Below, piece after piece: positions 41,880 to 50,284 of a stretch of DNA of 64,000 bases. The DNA is taken from contig NZ_PYVW01000002.1 in NCBI RefSeq assembly GCF_003056355.1, forward strand, positions 310,001 through 374,000, in the 5' to 3' direction. The DNA is from Devosia naphthalenivorans. Its GTDB lineage: Bacteria > Pseudomonadota > Alphaproteobacteria > Rhizobiales > Devosiaceae. Both the position numbers and the translations under genes were made by a program. Position 1 is the first letter of the stretch. The number at the start of each line of letters is the position of its first letter. Under the pieces are notes generated by a model. That model was not told the DNA's origin and made no database searches. It saw only the letters and a list, made by a program, of their open reading frames with translations.

Positions 41880-42671
41880 TCAGTCAGTCCTGGCGGAGGT
41901 GCGGGGTGCGAAGCGGCCGAGCACGTTGATCATGCCCATGGCGCCCCAGGTGATGATGAAGGAAATGATGGCCAGGGCCGCCGGCTCATAGGCCCGGTTG
42001 GTGCCGATATTGACGAGGTAGGGACCGAACGCGGGGCGGTTCAAAAGGCTGGCGATGGTGAATTCGCCGATGACGATGGCAAAGGTCAGGAAAGCGCCGG
42101 AGAGGATGGCCACCAGAATATTGGGCAGGATGATCTGGCCAATGATCTGCACCTGGTTGGCGCCCATGATCTGGGCGGCTTCGGTTAGCGTGCCGATGTC
42201 GATGGTGCGCATGCCATTGTCGACGGCGCGGTACATATAAGGCAGGGCGAGCGTGACATAGGCACCGGTGAGCAGGATATCGGTGCCGAGAGCAGAGCCG
42301 GTGAATGGAATGATCGAGCTCGAATTATAGAGCCGGATATAGCCATAGACCAGGATCAGCGCCGGGATGATGAGCGGCAGGAGCGTCACGAATTCCATGA
42401 ACGGGCGCAGCCATGGCATGCGCAGGCGCACGAAGTAGACGGCCGGGACGACGACCAGCACGCCTACCACAATGGTGACGAGCCCGATCGCCACCGAGTA
42501 GCCGAAGCTGGCGTGGAAGCGCGGATCGGCGAAGACCGAGGCATAGGCATCAAAGCTATATTCGCCCCGCCGCATGCGTAGTGAGAACTCGAAGGTGGCG
42601 ATGAGCGGGACGATGAAATAGGCGGCGCCAAGAGCGAAGACGAGCCAGGGCCAGAGGCGGCTGGTCTTCAT
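41880..42671 (-). CDS. ABC transporter permease (PotC type)
   Basis: Inner-membrane permease of 263 residues with six helices; EAA loop LTEAAQIMGANQVQIIGQII near residue 170. ATG 42671 (MKTSRLWPWL) is chosen because it overlaps the stop of the partner permease as ATGA and starts directly before the first helix; a longer open frame upstream is the other gene read in a different frame. Separate permeases, rather than one fused chain, favour a polyamine or phosphonate importer over a ferric importer. Confidence 0.88.
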   Translation of the reverse strand: MKTSRLWPWLVFALGAAYFIVPLIATFEFSLRMRRGEYSFDAYASVFADPRFHASFGYSVAIGLVTIVVGVLVVVPAVYFVRLRMPWLRPFMEFVTLLPLIIPALILVYGYIRLYNSSSIIPFTGSALGTDILLTGAYVTLALPYMYRAVDNGMRTIDIGTLTEAAQIMGANQVQIIGQIILPNILVAILSGAFLTFAIVIGEFTIASLLNRPAFGPYLVNIGTNRAYEPAALAIISFIITWGAMGMINVLGRFAPRTSARTD

Positions 42672-43546
42672 TTCATCCACCTCTCGGCGCGGCTGGCGAC
42701 GATGAGATAGATGACGTTGGCGAGCGAGGTGATGACGATCATGCCCAATGCGAGGGCGGCGCCCAGACCGGGGTTCTGCAGGGCATCGCCGCGGATCTGA
42801 TTGTAGAGCAGCACGGTTACGATGTTGAGGTTGGAGCCGGTGAGGGCCCAGGCGGTGGCGATGGCGCCGAAGGCATTGGCGAACAGCAGGCTGAGCGTGC
42901 CGAGAAAACTGGGCCAGAGGATCGGCAGGCCGACATAGCGCCAGAACTGCCATTGCGATGCGCCGAGCATCTGGGCGGCTTCGTTCCACTCCTTCTTGAG
43001 GCCATCCACGGCGGGCGCAATGGTCAGCATCATCAGCGGAATCTGGAAATAGAGATAGGTGAGGGTCAGGCCCCAGAAGCTCAGAAGGTTGAATCCCGAG
43101 CGATACATGTCGAAGCCGAAGACCGTGCGCAGGATGATGGTGACGAGGCCGAGACGGCCCAGCGTGGCGATGAAGGCAAAGGCCAGGGGCACGCCGGCGA
43201 AATTGGAGGCGACCCCAGAAAAGGTCATGACTGCAGAGCGCAACCCAGCGGGCAGCCGGCCGCGAATGATGGCGAGGGTGATGGCCAGGCCAATCAGCGC
43301 GCCGAAAATGGCGGAGGCGCCGGAAATGCGGATGGAAATCCAGTAGGCGGCGAGGATCTGATCGGTGAACAGGCCGACTATGTTGTCGAGGGTGAAATTG
43401 CCCTGGCGGTCCGTGAAGGCGCCGCCGACCAGCGACAGGGTGGGCAGGAACAGGAACATCACAGCGAAGATGATGAAGGGTGCGACCGCGAGGTAGTCCC
43501 AGGGAATGCGGCGGGGTGGCGTGCGAGGTGATGTGGTGTCGGTCAT
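42668..43546 (-). CDS. ABC transporter permease (PotB type)
   Basis: Inner-membrane permease of 292 residues with six helices, the first at about 18-38. EAA loop NEAAQMLGASQWQFWRYVGL near residue 190. The stop overlaps the next permease start by 4 bases. It lies 138 bases behind the binding-protein gene, a gap occupied by a family-A repeat pair. Confidence 0.89.
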   Translation of the reverse strand: MTDTTSPRTPPRRIPWDYLAVAPFIIFAVMFLFLPTLSLVGGAFTDRQGNFTLDNIVGLFTDQILAAYWISIRISGASAIFGALIGLAITLAIIRGRLPAGLRSAVMTFSGVASNFAGVPLAFAFIATLGRLGLVTIILRTVFGFDMYRSGFNLLSFWGLTLTYLYFQIPLMMLTIAPAVDGLKKEWNEAAQMLGASQWQFWRYVGLPILWPSFLGTLSLLFANAFGAIATAWALTGSNLNIVTVLLYNQIRGDALQNPGLGAALALGMIVITSLANVIYLIVASRAERWMK

Positions 43547-43561
43547 GTCGGCGCCTTAGCA

Positions 43562-43646
43562 GCCCTCACGGTGAGCCCGTCGAACCACGAGGGCGTGGCA
43601 CGATCCAGCCACGACCTCGTCCTTCGACAGGCTCAGGATGAGGTCT
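43562..43646. repeat. Inverted pair of family-A repeats behind the binding-protein gene
   Basis: Unit 1 (43562-43595) has outer pairs GCCCTC/GAGGGC, a variant of GACCTC/GAGGTC; unit 2 (43612-43646) is the standard TCCT/AGGA subtype. They lie between the binding-protein stop and the permease start. Confidence 0.78.
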
Positions 43647-43684
43647 GTTGAAGAGGTCGTGGCTGGCCTGGTCATGAGTTCAAG

Positions 43685-44803
43685 TTACTGAATGCTCGCG
43701 CCCACGGTGGTGTCCCAGCCGGTGGTGATGGTGGTCTTGTTGGCGTTCTGCTCCTCAATGGTGGGGAACACGGCCTTGGCGTAGTTTTCGGCGGCTGGCA
43801 GCTTGGCCATCAGATCGTCGGGAAGAACGCCGGCTTCGGCCATGGCGTTGAAGCGGATCGGGTGGCAATAGCCTTCGAGCCAGCCGAGCTGGCCTTCGTC
43901 GGAATAAAGATATTCCATCCAGAGCTTGGCAGCGTTGGGGTGTGGCGCGTGGGCCGAGATCGCCTGCACGTAGACGCCGGCGACTACGCCATCGGACGGT
44001 ACAACCACGTCGATCGGCGGGTTGCCGTTGAGGTTGTCGCGGGCGGCGAGGAGGTTGTAGTCCCAATTGATGGCGATTGGCGTAGTGCCCTGGGCGATGG
44101 CGGCGGCTTCAGCATCGACGGGGACGAAATTGCCTTTGTCGTTGAGCGCCTTGAAGTATTCGAGACCCGCCTGGGCGCCCGTGGCGGCGTCGGCGCCAGT
44201 GGAAAGGCCAGCGGCGTAGACGGAGAGAATGGCGTTGTTGGCGGTGCGCGGATCACCAGCCAGGGCTACGGAATTGGCGTATTCGTCCTTCATCAAATCG
44301 GCCCAGGTCTGGGGATCGTCGCCGGTGATGATGTCCTTGTTGATGCCGAAAGCCAGCACGCCGTAATAGTCGCCATACCAGAAGCCATCGGCATCCTTGG
44401 CATCGTCGGGGATCTCGTCCCAGGTGGAAACCTTGTAAGCCTGCAGCAGGCCCTCATCCTTAGCCTGTGGGCCGAATGCGAGGCCGATATCGAGCACGTC
44501 GGGCGCTTGCGGACCGGTATTGCCGATATTGGCGCGGACGGCTTCGAGCTCGTCGGCGGAGCCCGCATCGGGATTGAGTTCGTTGATGGTGATGCCGGGA
44601 TACTTGGCCTTGAAGCCTTCGATCACGCCGCCATAATTGCACCAGGAGTGGGGCAAGGCGATGGTGGTGAGCTGGCCTTCGGCCTTGGCGGCTTCGTAGA
44701 GCGCGTCGAGATCGGCCTGGGCGAAAGTGGGGGCAGAAACGGCAAACACGGCAAACACGGCAAGCATCGAAACCGATGCAGCAAGAGCGTTCTTGATGGA
44801 CAT
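43685..44803 (-). CDS. Periplasmic binding protein of a polyamine/phosphonate-type importer
   Basis: The 372 residues begin with a Sec signal peptide (MSIKNALAASVSMLAVFAVF) and continue as a PotD/FbpA-class binding protein: LTTIALPHSWCNYGGVIEGF, then WYGDYYGVLAFGINKDI and the C-terminal MEYLYSDEGQLGWLEGYCHP. The ligand is unknown; polyamine, 2-aminoethylphosphonate or iron chelate are options. ATG 44803 is supported by GGGAG 8 bases upstream; the reading frame extends further upstream but without coding character. Two CTGTCACA repeats stand about 190 bases upstream. Confidence 0.87.
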   Translation of the reverse strand: MSIKNALAASVSMLAVFAVFAVSAPTFAQADLDALYEAAKAEGQLTTIALPHSWCNYGGVIEGFKAKYPGITINELNPDAGSADELEAVRANIGNTGPQAPDVLDIGLAFGPQAKDEGLLQAYKVSTWDEIPDDAKDADGFWYGDYYGVLAFGINKDIITGDDPQTWADLMKDEYANSVALAGDPRTANNAILSVYAAGLSTGADAATGAQAGLEYFKALNDKGNFVPVDAEAAAIAQGTTPIAINWDYNLLAARDNLNGNPPIDVVVPSDGVVAGVYVQAISAHAPHPNAAKLWMEYLYSDEGQLGWLEGYCHPIRFNAMAEAGVLPDDLMAKLPAAENYAKAVFPTIEEQNANKTTITTGWDTTVGASIQ

Positions 44804-45125
44804 CTTCAATCTCCCTGATTGTTCGTTCGCGAGCGCCCGTTGCAAGGCTTCCCGGCGAACTGGCGCGACGCAGTAGAGAGGCGATACGACAATGCGATGA
44901 CGGCAGCCGCCCCGAGGTGGCAGACACACTCGCCGACATTTCAACCGGTTACGATAACCCGCTTCCCCCCTGCACCCCTCCAGTTGCAAATGTGACAGTG
45001 CCCGTTTGTGACAGCTTCGTCCAGATGGTCGAAAATAGCTCCATCGTGCCATTCCGCCTGGCATCTGCATTGCTTTTTTAAGATGACTGTCGTAGTCCGC
45101 TTTTGTGATTTCCGGAGGATGGTCC
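44804..45125. promoter_or_regulatory. Divergent control region with two CTGTCACA direct repeats
   Basis: This 322-base gap between divergent genes holds TGTGACAG at 44991-44998 and 45007-45014 on the plus strand, read as CTGTCACA twice, 16 bases apart, toward the binding-protein gene. The half-site resembles a PHO-box half, but true PHO boxes repeat every 11 bases. No Fur- or Irr-like box was recognised before the imelysin gene. Confidence 0.45.
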
Positions 45126-46391
45126 ATGGTATTGTTAGGTAGGCGCGCACTGCGCAGCTTTGTTATCGCACTTAGCTTGTCGGTTTCCCCAATTGCGGCT
45201 TTGGCCCAGGCGCCGGCAGATGCCGATGTGCTGAGCAATTACGCCGATATCGCGCTGGCGGGGTACGAGGATTCCCTGCTCACCGCCCAGGCGTTGGACC
45301 AGGCGATCGACGCGCTGATTGCCGATCCAGGCGAGGCAACGCTGACGGCGGCTCGCGAGGCCTGGAAGGCAGCGCGCGTTCCATACCAGCAGACCGAGGC
45401 ATTCCGGTTCGGCAATCCGATTGTCGATGAGTGGGAGGGGAAGGTGAATGCCTGGCCCCTGGACGAGGGGCTGATCGACTATGTCGACGCCAGCTACGGC
45501 ACAGAAAGCGACAGCAATGCGCTCTATGTTGCCAATGTGATTGCCAATCCGAACATCACCATCGATGGGGCCGAGCTGGACGCTAGCGAGATCACGCCAG
45601 CGCTGCTGCAGGACAATCTACAGGAAGCCGCGGGCGTCGAATCGAACGTGGCCACGGGCTACCACGCGATCGAGTTTCTGCTGTGGGGGCAGGATCTGAA
45701 CGGGACCGGTCCCGGCGCAGGCGAGCGGCCGTTTACCGATTATTCAACGGCAGAACATGCGGATCGGCGTGCAGCCTATCTCAAGGCGGCTTCAAGCCTG
45801 TTGCTCGATGATCTCGAGGAAATGGTCAGTAACTGGGAATCCGATGGAGCCGCGCGGGCGGCACTTGAGGAGCAGGGTATTTCTACGATCCTGACCGGCA
45901 TGGGCTCGCTGAGCTTTGGTGAAGTGGCAGGCGAGCGCATGAAGCTCGGTTTGCTGCTGCACGATCCGGAAGAAGAGCATGATTGCTTCTCCGACAATAC
46001 CCACATGTCCCATTTCAACGACGCGATCGGCGTGCAGAATGTCTATCTCGGCAAGTACACGCGGGTGGACGGGTCGGTCGTGGAAGGCCCATCGCTGTCG
46101 CAGGTGATTGCGGCCAAGGATGAGGCGCTGGATAGCGAGATCAAGGGCCTGCTGGACGACACCGTTGCCAAGATGAACGTGATGGTCGAGCGCGCCGAGG
46201 GTGGCGAGGCTTATGACCAGCAGATTGGCGAGGGCAACACGGAAGGCAATGCCGTCGTGCAGGGGGCTATCGATGGTTTGATTGCGCAGACGCGCGGGAT
46301 CGAGCGGGCGGTGGCGCTGCTAGAGCTGCAAGATGCGGTTACGATCGAGGACAGTGACTCGCTGAGCAATCCAGACGCGGTTTTTGAGTAG
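45126..46391 (+). CDS. Imelysin-family (M75) periplasmic protein
   Basis: The 421 residues begin with a signal peptide (RRALRSFVIALSLSVSPIAA). The fold is a double four-helix bundle; GYHAIEFLLWGQD near residue 180 holds the H-x-x-E metal motif and MKLGLLLHDPEEEHDCFSDN marks the second bundle. Imelysins (EfeO/IrpA relatives) are iron-related periplasmic proteins, not proven peptidases. GGAGG lies 7 bases before ATG 45126. First of a set with the di-heme protein, a second imelysin and DUF1513, a grouping known from other proteobacteria. Confidence 0.9.
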   Translation: MVLLGRRALRSFVIALSLSVSPIAALAQAPADADVLSNYADIALAGYEDSLLTAQALDQAIDALIADPGEATLTAAREAWKAARVPYQQTEAFRFGNPIVDEWEGKVNAWPLDEGLIDYVDASYGTESDSNALYVANVIANPNITIDGAELDASEITPALLQDNLQEAAGVESNVATGYHAIEFLLWGQDLNGTGPGAGERPFTDYSTAEHADRRAAYLKAASSLLLDDLEEMVSNWESDGAARAALEEQGISTILTGMGSLSFGEVAGERMKLGLLLHDPEEEHDCFSDNTHMSHFNDAIGVQNVYLGKYTRVDGSVVEGPSLSQVIAAKDEALDSEIKGLLDDTVAKMNVMVERAEGGEAYDQQIGEGNTEGNAVVQGAIDGLIAQTRGIERAVALLELQDAVTIEDSDSLSNPDAVFE

Positions 46392-46458
46392 GCCTCGGGC
46401 TTCCTACAACGGCGGTGTCACTTTGGCCTTGGGGTTAAGTGTTTGGTTTTAGCCTCGT

Positions 46459-46572
46459 CGTCATTCCCGCGAAAGCGGGAATCCCACTTTTTGTGCCGAA
46501 GGGAAGTGAGATTCCCGCCTTCGCGGGAATCACGCGGTGAAATTGAAAAGGCCAGCTCAAGGCCGGGACGAC
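46459..46572. repeat. Family-B hairpin pair and one family-C hairpin
   Basis: Inverted family-B units (46459-46482 and 46511-46534, the latter with one changed base) followed by a degenerate family-C unit (46551-46572). They fill the gap between the imelysin and di-heme genes. Confidence 0.75.
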
Positions 46573-46616
46573 ATCGGGGTTGTTTTGAAAACAGCGCAAG
46601 GCGATAGACTCGCGCC

Positions 46617-48128
46617 ATGAAAACCCATCTGACCATTGTGCTTGTTGCCTTGCTCGTCGGGGGATTGGCTTTTGCGCAGGATGGGACCGTGCGGGGTGAC
46701 CTGACGCCGGAGGATCTGGCGCGGGTGATCGCGGCGACGCGGCCGGCGACGGATTTCTCCAAGCCCGAGGCGTCGGAAAACCGGCCGGCGGGGAAGGGGA
46801 CGACGCAGTTTGCTCCCAATGCGAATTCGTTTTCGCACTTTCTCGATAATCTCAGCTTCGAACAGGAAGAGCAGTTCAAGCTCGGCAATGCGTTGTTTCG
46901 CAAAATCTGGGTGAGCTCGCCCAGTTCCACCCAGGCGTCGGACGGGCTGGGGCCACTGTTCAATGCACGGGGCTGCCAGAGCTGCCACATCAAGGATGGG
47001 CGGGGCCATCCTCCGTTTGCGGGTGAAGACGAAAGCGCGTCGATGTTCCTGCGGCTGTCGGTGCCGCCGGGCGAGACGGAAGAGCGGCTGGCAATGGACG
47101 GGGTCATCGCGGGCGAGGTGGGCGATCCGGTCTATGGCACGCAATTGCAGGATTTCGCGGTGCCGGGCCTCCAGGCCGAAGGGCGGATGGTGATCGACTA
47201 TGTCGAGATGCCGGTGACGCTGGGCGATGGCTCCGTGGCGAGCCTGCGCCAGCCGCATTACTCGGTCGTAGACCTTGGTTATGGGCCGCTTGCGGATGAT
47301 GTGATGATATCGCCGCGCGTTGCCAATCCGATGATCGGGCTGGGCCTGATCGAGCAGATCCCGGCCGAGGATATTCTGACGCTGGCCGATGCGGATGATC
47401 TGGACGGCGACGGGATATCGGGTCGAGCGAACTGGACGATCGATCCGGAGAGCGAATCGGTGATGCTGGGGCGGTTCGGCTGGAAAGCGGGCATGCCGAC
47501 CATCCGCAGCCAGTCGGCGGCCGCCTTTGCCGGCGATCTCGGAATTTCGACACCGCTCGATGACCTGCCGCATGGCGACTGCACGGAGAACCAGCCCGAA
47601 TGCCTGGCGCTGCCAACCGGCGAGCAGGTGCGGCTTGGCGCCACGGAAGCGCCGGACCCGGTGCTGGACTTGGTGACGTTTTATGCCCAGACGCTGGGAG
47701 TGCCGCAGCGGCGCGATGTGGGTGATGCCCAGGTGTTGGCGGGAAAGGCCGCATTTTACGAGGCGGGGTGCGCCAGCTGCCATGTGCCCAAATTTGTCAC
47801 CAGCCGTGATGCCGAAAACCCGGCGCATCGGTTCCAGCTGATCTGGCCCTATTCGGACCTGTTGCTGCATGACATGGGCGAAGGACTGGCCGACCGTCGG
47901 CCGGAGGGGCAGGCGAGCGGCACCGAATGGCGGACGCCGCCACTATGGGGAATTGGGCTGACCGAAACTGTTTCCGGGCACAGCTTTTTCCTGCACGATG
48001 GGCGAGCGCGCAACCTCACGGAAGCCATCCTGTGGCACGGTGGCGAGGCGCAAGCCGCGCGCGACGCGTTTGCTGGCATGTCGCAGGCGACGCGGGACAA
48101 TCTGTTGGCCTTTTTAGGATCGCTCTGA
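46617..48128 (+). CDS. Di-heme oxidoreductase (DHOR) family c-type cytochrome
   Basis: The 503 residues begin with a signal peptide (MKTHLTIVLVALLVGGLAFA) and carry two CxxCH heme sites: CQSCH (120-124) and CASCH (about 385). DGLGPLFNARGCQSCH and the late HDGRARNLTEAILWHGGEA are family signatures. The protein acts in the periplasm, perhaps as an electron acceptor or peroxidase-like partner of the imelysins in iron handling; activity is not established. Its last base overlaps the next start (TGATG). Confidence 0.92.
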   Translation: MKTHLTIVLVALLVGGLAFAQDGTVRGDLTPEDLARVIAATRPATDFSKPEASENRPAGKGTTQFAPNANSFSHFLDNLSFEQEEQFKLGNALFRKIWVSSPSSTQASDGLGPLFNARGCQSCHIKDGRGHPPFAGEDESASMFLRLSVPPGETEERLAMDGVIAGEVGDPVYGTQLQDFAVPGLQAEGRMVIDYVEMPVTLGDGSVASLRQPHYSVVDLGYGPLADDVMISPRVANPMIGLGLIEQIPAEDILTLADADDLDGDGISGRANWTIDPESESVMLGRFGWKAGMPTIRSQSAAAFAGDLGISTPLDDLPHGDCTENQPECLALPTGEQVRLGATEAPDPVLDLVTFYAQTLGVPQRRDVGDAQVLAGKAAFYEAGCASCHVPKFVTSRDAENPAHRFQLIWPYSDLLLHDMGEGLADRRPEGQASGTEWRTPPLWGIGLTETVSGHSFFLHDGRARNLTEAILWHGGEAQAARDAFAGMSQATRDNLLAFLGSL

Positions 48129-49192
48129 TGCGCAAATTGCTTGTTGGCATGATGCTGATTTTGTCCGGTCCGACCTTGGCGCAGGAGGCACCGGGCAAGG
48201 TACTGGAGGCTGCGGTGAACCAGGTGATCCGGCCCGGTATGAGCGCGTTTGCCGAAAAGGCGGGCGTGCTGGAAGGCTCGGTCGCGGCGCTTTGCAGCGA
48301 TCCATCTGCCGAGGGGCTGGAAACCGCGCATGACGCATTTGCGGACGCGGCAATCGCCTATGGCCACGTTGAATTTATTCGGATTGGCCCGCTCATGGAA
48401 GACAACCGCGCGGAGCGGTTGCTGTTCTTTCCCGATCGCAAGGGGATTGGGCTGCGGCAGGTGCAGGCCATTTTGGCGAATGAGGATGCTAGCGCCGCCG
48501 ATGTCGCAAGCCTGCGGGGCAAGAGCGTCGCGGTGCAGGGGTTTGGAGCGCTGGAGTTCGTCCTGCACGGCACGGGTTTCGAGGCGCTGACGGGAGCCGA
48601 GGGGCAGTTCCGATGCCAATACGGCGCGGCTATCGCGACCAATATCTCGGATATTGCCGATGAACTGGCCTTTGCGTGGCAGCAAGAGAATGGCATTGCG
48701 GCCCATCTGATGCAGCCGGCGCCGGAATACGATGACTATCGCACGCCAACCGAAGCCTTGGAGGAGATCGTGGGGCTGGTGTCGCACGGACTTGAGGCAA
48801 CGCGCGACACGCGGATCAATCCATTTATCGCCAAGGCAGACGCCGCCCCCAAGCCCAAGCTGGCGCTGTTCTGGCGCTCTGGACTGACTATGGCAATGAT
48901 CCGCGCTAATCTGGAAGGCATGCGTCGGTTCATTGATCAGTCGGGTGTGGCGCGGAACGTGGCGGAGAAGGACAAGGGATTGGACAATTCGATCGCCTTT
49001 GAGTTCAGCAATGCCAACCGGGCCCTGGATTTGGTGACATCACCAGTCGAACAGGCGGTGGAGGATCCCAAACAGGTACAGGCGCTACACTATCTGGTGC
49101 TGGTGACGGGATCGCTGCAGGCGCAGGTGGGCGAACAATTGTCCGCAGCCCTGGGTCTGAGCGTCGGCTTTTCCTCTCTGGACGGAGATTGA
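48128..49192 (+). CDS. Second imelysin-family periplasmic protein
   Basis: The 354 residues begin with a short signal peptide (MRKLLVGMMLILSGPTLA). FGALEFVLHG near residue 140 replaces the HxxE motif of classical imelysins with a form lacking the His, so metal binding may differ from the first imelysin. The rest fits the helical double-bundle fold. Translation is coupled to the di-heme protein by the one-base overlap, and the DUF1513 gene begins 2 bases behind the stop. Confidence 0.87.
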   Translation: MRKLLVGMMLILSGPTLAQEAPGKVLEAAVNQVIRPGMSAFAEKAGVLEGSVAALCSDPSAEGLETAHDAFADAAIAYGHVEFIRIGPLMEDNRAERLLFFPDRKGIGLRQVQAILANEDASAADVASLRGKSVAVQGFGALEFVLHGTGFEALTGAEGQFRCQYGAAIATNISDIADELAFAWQQENGIAAHLMQPAPEYDDYRTPTEALEEIVGLVSHGLEATRDTRINPFIAKADAAPKPKLALFWRSGLTMAMIRANLEGMRRFIDQSGVARNVAEKDKGLDNSIAFEFSNANRALDLVTSPVEQAVEDPKQVQALHYLVLVTGSLQAQVGEQLSAALGLSVGFSSLDGD

Positions 49193-49194
49193 CG

Positions 49195-49285
49195 GTGTGG
49201 CAGCGGCGGTCTCAAGGCTGCCGGCGCAGGATTTGCCGCCAGCCTTCTGCCGCAGCAACTGCTGGCGCTGGAGCGGAACGAGCTG
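49195..49285 (+). other. Frameshifted Tat signal region of the DUF1513 gene
   Basis: GTG 49195 has GGAG 7 bases upstream and reads M-W-Q-R-R, a twin-arginine start. The frame then shifts near 49210; in the downstream frame it continues LKAAGAGFAASLLPQQLLA, the hydrophobic core of a Tat signal, joined to the DUF1513 domain. Two bases (or five) appear to be missing between the two frames. Either the gene is broken or the sequence has an error here. Confidence 0.7.
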
Positions 49286-50284
49286 ATGTTTGCCAGTTCC
49301 GTGCAAACGGCTAGCGGACGATATGGCGCGGTGTTGTTGGGCGAGCGGGGCGATGTGATTGCCTCCATCGACCTGCCGGACAGGGGGCACGACATCACGG
49401 TGAGCCGCGAGGCCGGACGCGGCGTGGTTTTCGCGCGGCAGCCGGGAACGTTTGCCGTGGTGTTCGACCCGGCTGGGCGGGAAGCACCGGTGACGCTTAC
49501 CAGCGTGGAGGGGCGGCACTTCTTCGGGCATGGCGTGTTCTCTCCCAATGGCAATCTGCTCTATGCAACCGAGAGCGATTTCGAGGCGGCGCAGGGCATT
49601 ATTGGCATCTATGACGCGAGCGATGGATATGGACGCGTCGGAGAATTTCCGACCTATGGTACGGGTCCGCACGAAATGCTGCTGATGCCGGACGGTATCC
49701 ATTTCGTGGTCGCCAATGGAGGCATTGAAACGCATCCCGATTATGGCCGGGCTGAACTGAACCTCCAAACCATGGACCCTTCGGTGGTGTTCATCGATCG
49801 CCGGGACGGCAGCCTTATGGGGCAATTGCGGCTCGATGCAGGGCTGCACCAGCTCTCGATCCGACACATGGCGATCGATGCGCGCAGCCGGGTCTGGTTT
49901 GGGTGTCAATACAAGGGCGCGCCGAGCGATAGCCCGCAACTGGTGGGTTATGCGAGCATGGACGGGGCGATCGAACTCATCGAACTGCCTCCCGAAACGC
50001 TCGCCGATCTGCGCAACTATGTCGGCTCGGTGGCGGTTTCGACCGATGGAAACAGAGTGGCGGTGTCCTCCCCCGAGGGGAATTTGCTGGTCGCCATCGA
50101 CGTCGAAGGCAGGCGGCCGGTGCTGGTTGAAACCCTGCGCAGCGGGTGCGGGTTGGCAGCGGATGACAAAGGATTCGTCGCGACCAGCGGCGAAGGCGAG
50201 ATGGTGGGCATTGCCGGAGCGTCGCGCGAGCCGCAGCACTTCCCGTTCCTGTTCGACAACCACATGCTTCGAATAGACGCCTAG
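49286..50284 (+). CDS. DUF1513 beta-propeller protein, N-terminus affected by frameshift
   Basis: The 332 residues from ATG 49286 form a seven-bladed-propeller-like DUF1513 domain (ASSVQTASGRYGAVLLGERG, YGTGPHEMLLMPDG, GYVSV-like repeats). Members are exported by Tat and lie with imelysin and di-heme genes, suggesting a periplasmic iron or electron-transfer role. As read, this open frame lacks its signal peptide because the upstream Tat region is out of frame, so an unaltered reading would leave it in the cytoplasm and probably useless. The last 4 bases overlap the convergent thuR. Confidence 0.82.
   Translation: MFASSVQTASGRYGAVLLGERGDVIASIDLPDRGHDITVSREAGRGVVFARQPGTFAVVFDPAGREAPVTLTSVEGRHFFGHGVFSPNGNLLYATESDFEAAQGIIGIYDASDGYGRVGEFPTYGTGPHEMLLMPDGIHFVVANGGIETHPDYGRAELNLQTMDPSVVFIDRRDGSLMGQLRLDAGLHQLSIRHMAIDARSRVWFGCQYKGAPSDSPQLVGYASMDGAIELIELPPETLADLRNYVGSVAVSTDGNRVAVSSPEGNLLVAIDVEGRRPVLVETLRSGCGLAADDKGFVATSGEGEMVGIAGASREPQHFPFLFDNHMLRIDA

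Noticed and set aside
44804..45238. N-terminal extension of the binding protein at 43685-44803
   Set aside because: The longer frame hides a clear signal peptide, has no coding character, and ATG 44803 has a good ribosome site.
46557..47870. 437-codon minus-strand open frame
   Set aside because: Antisense to the di-heme protein, which has two CxxCH sites, a signal peptide and coupled neighbours.
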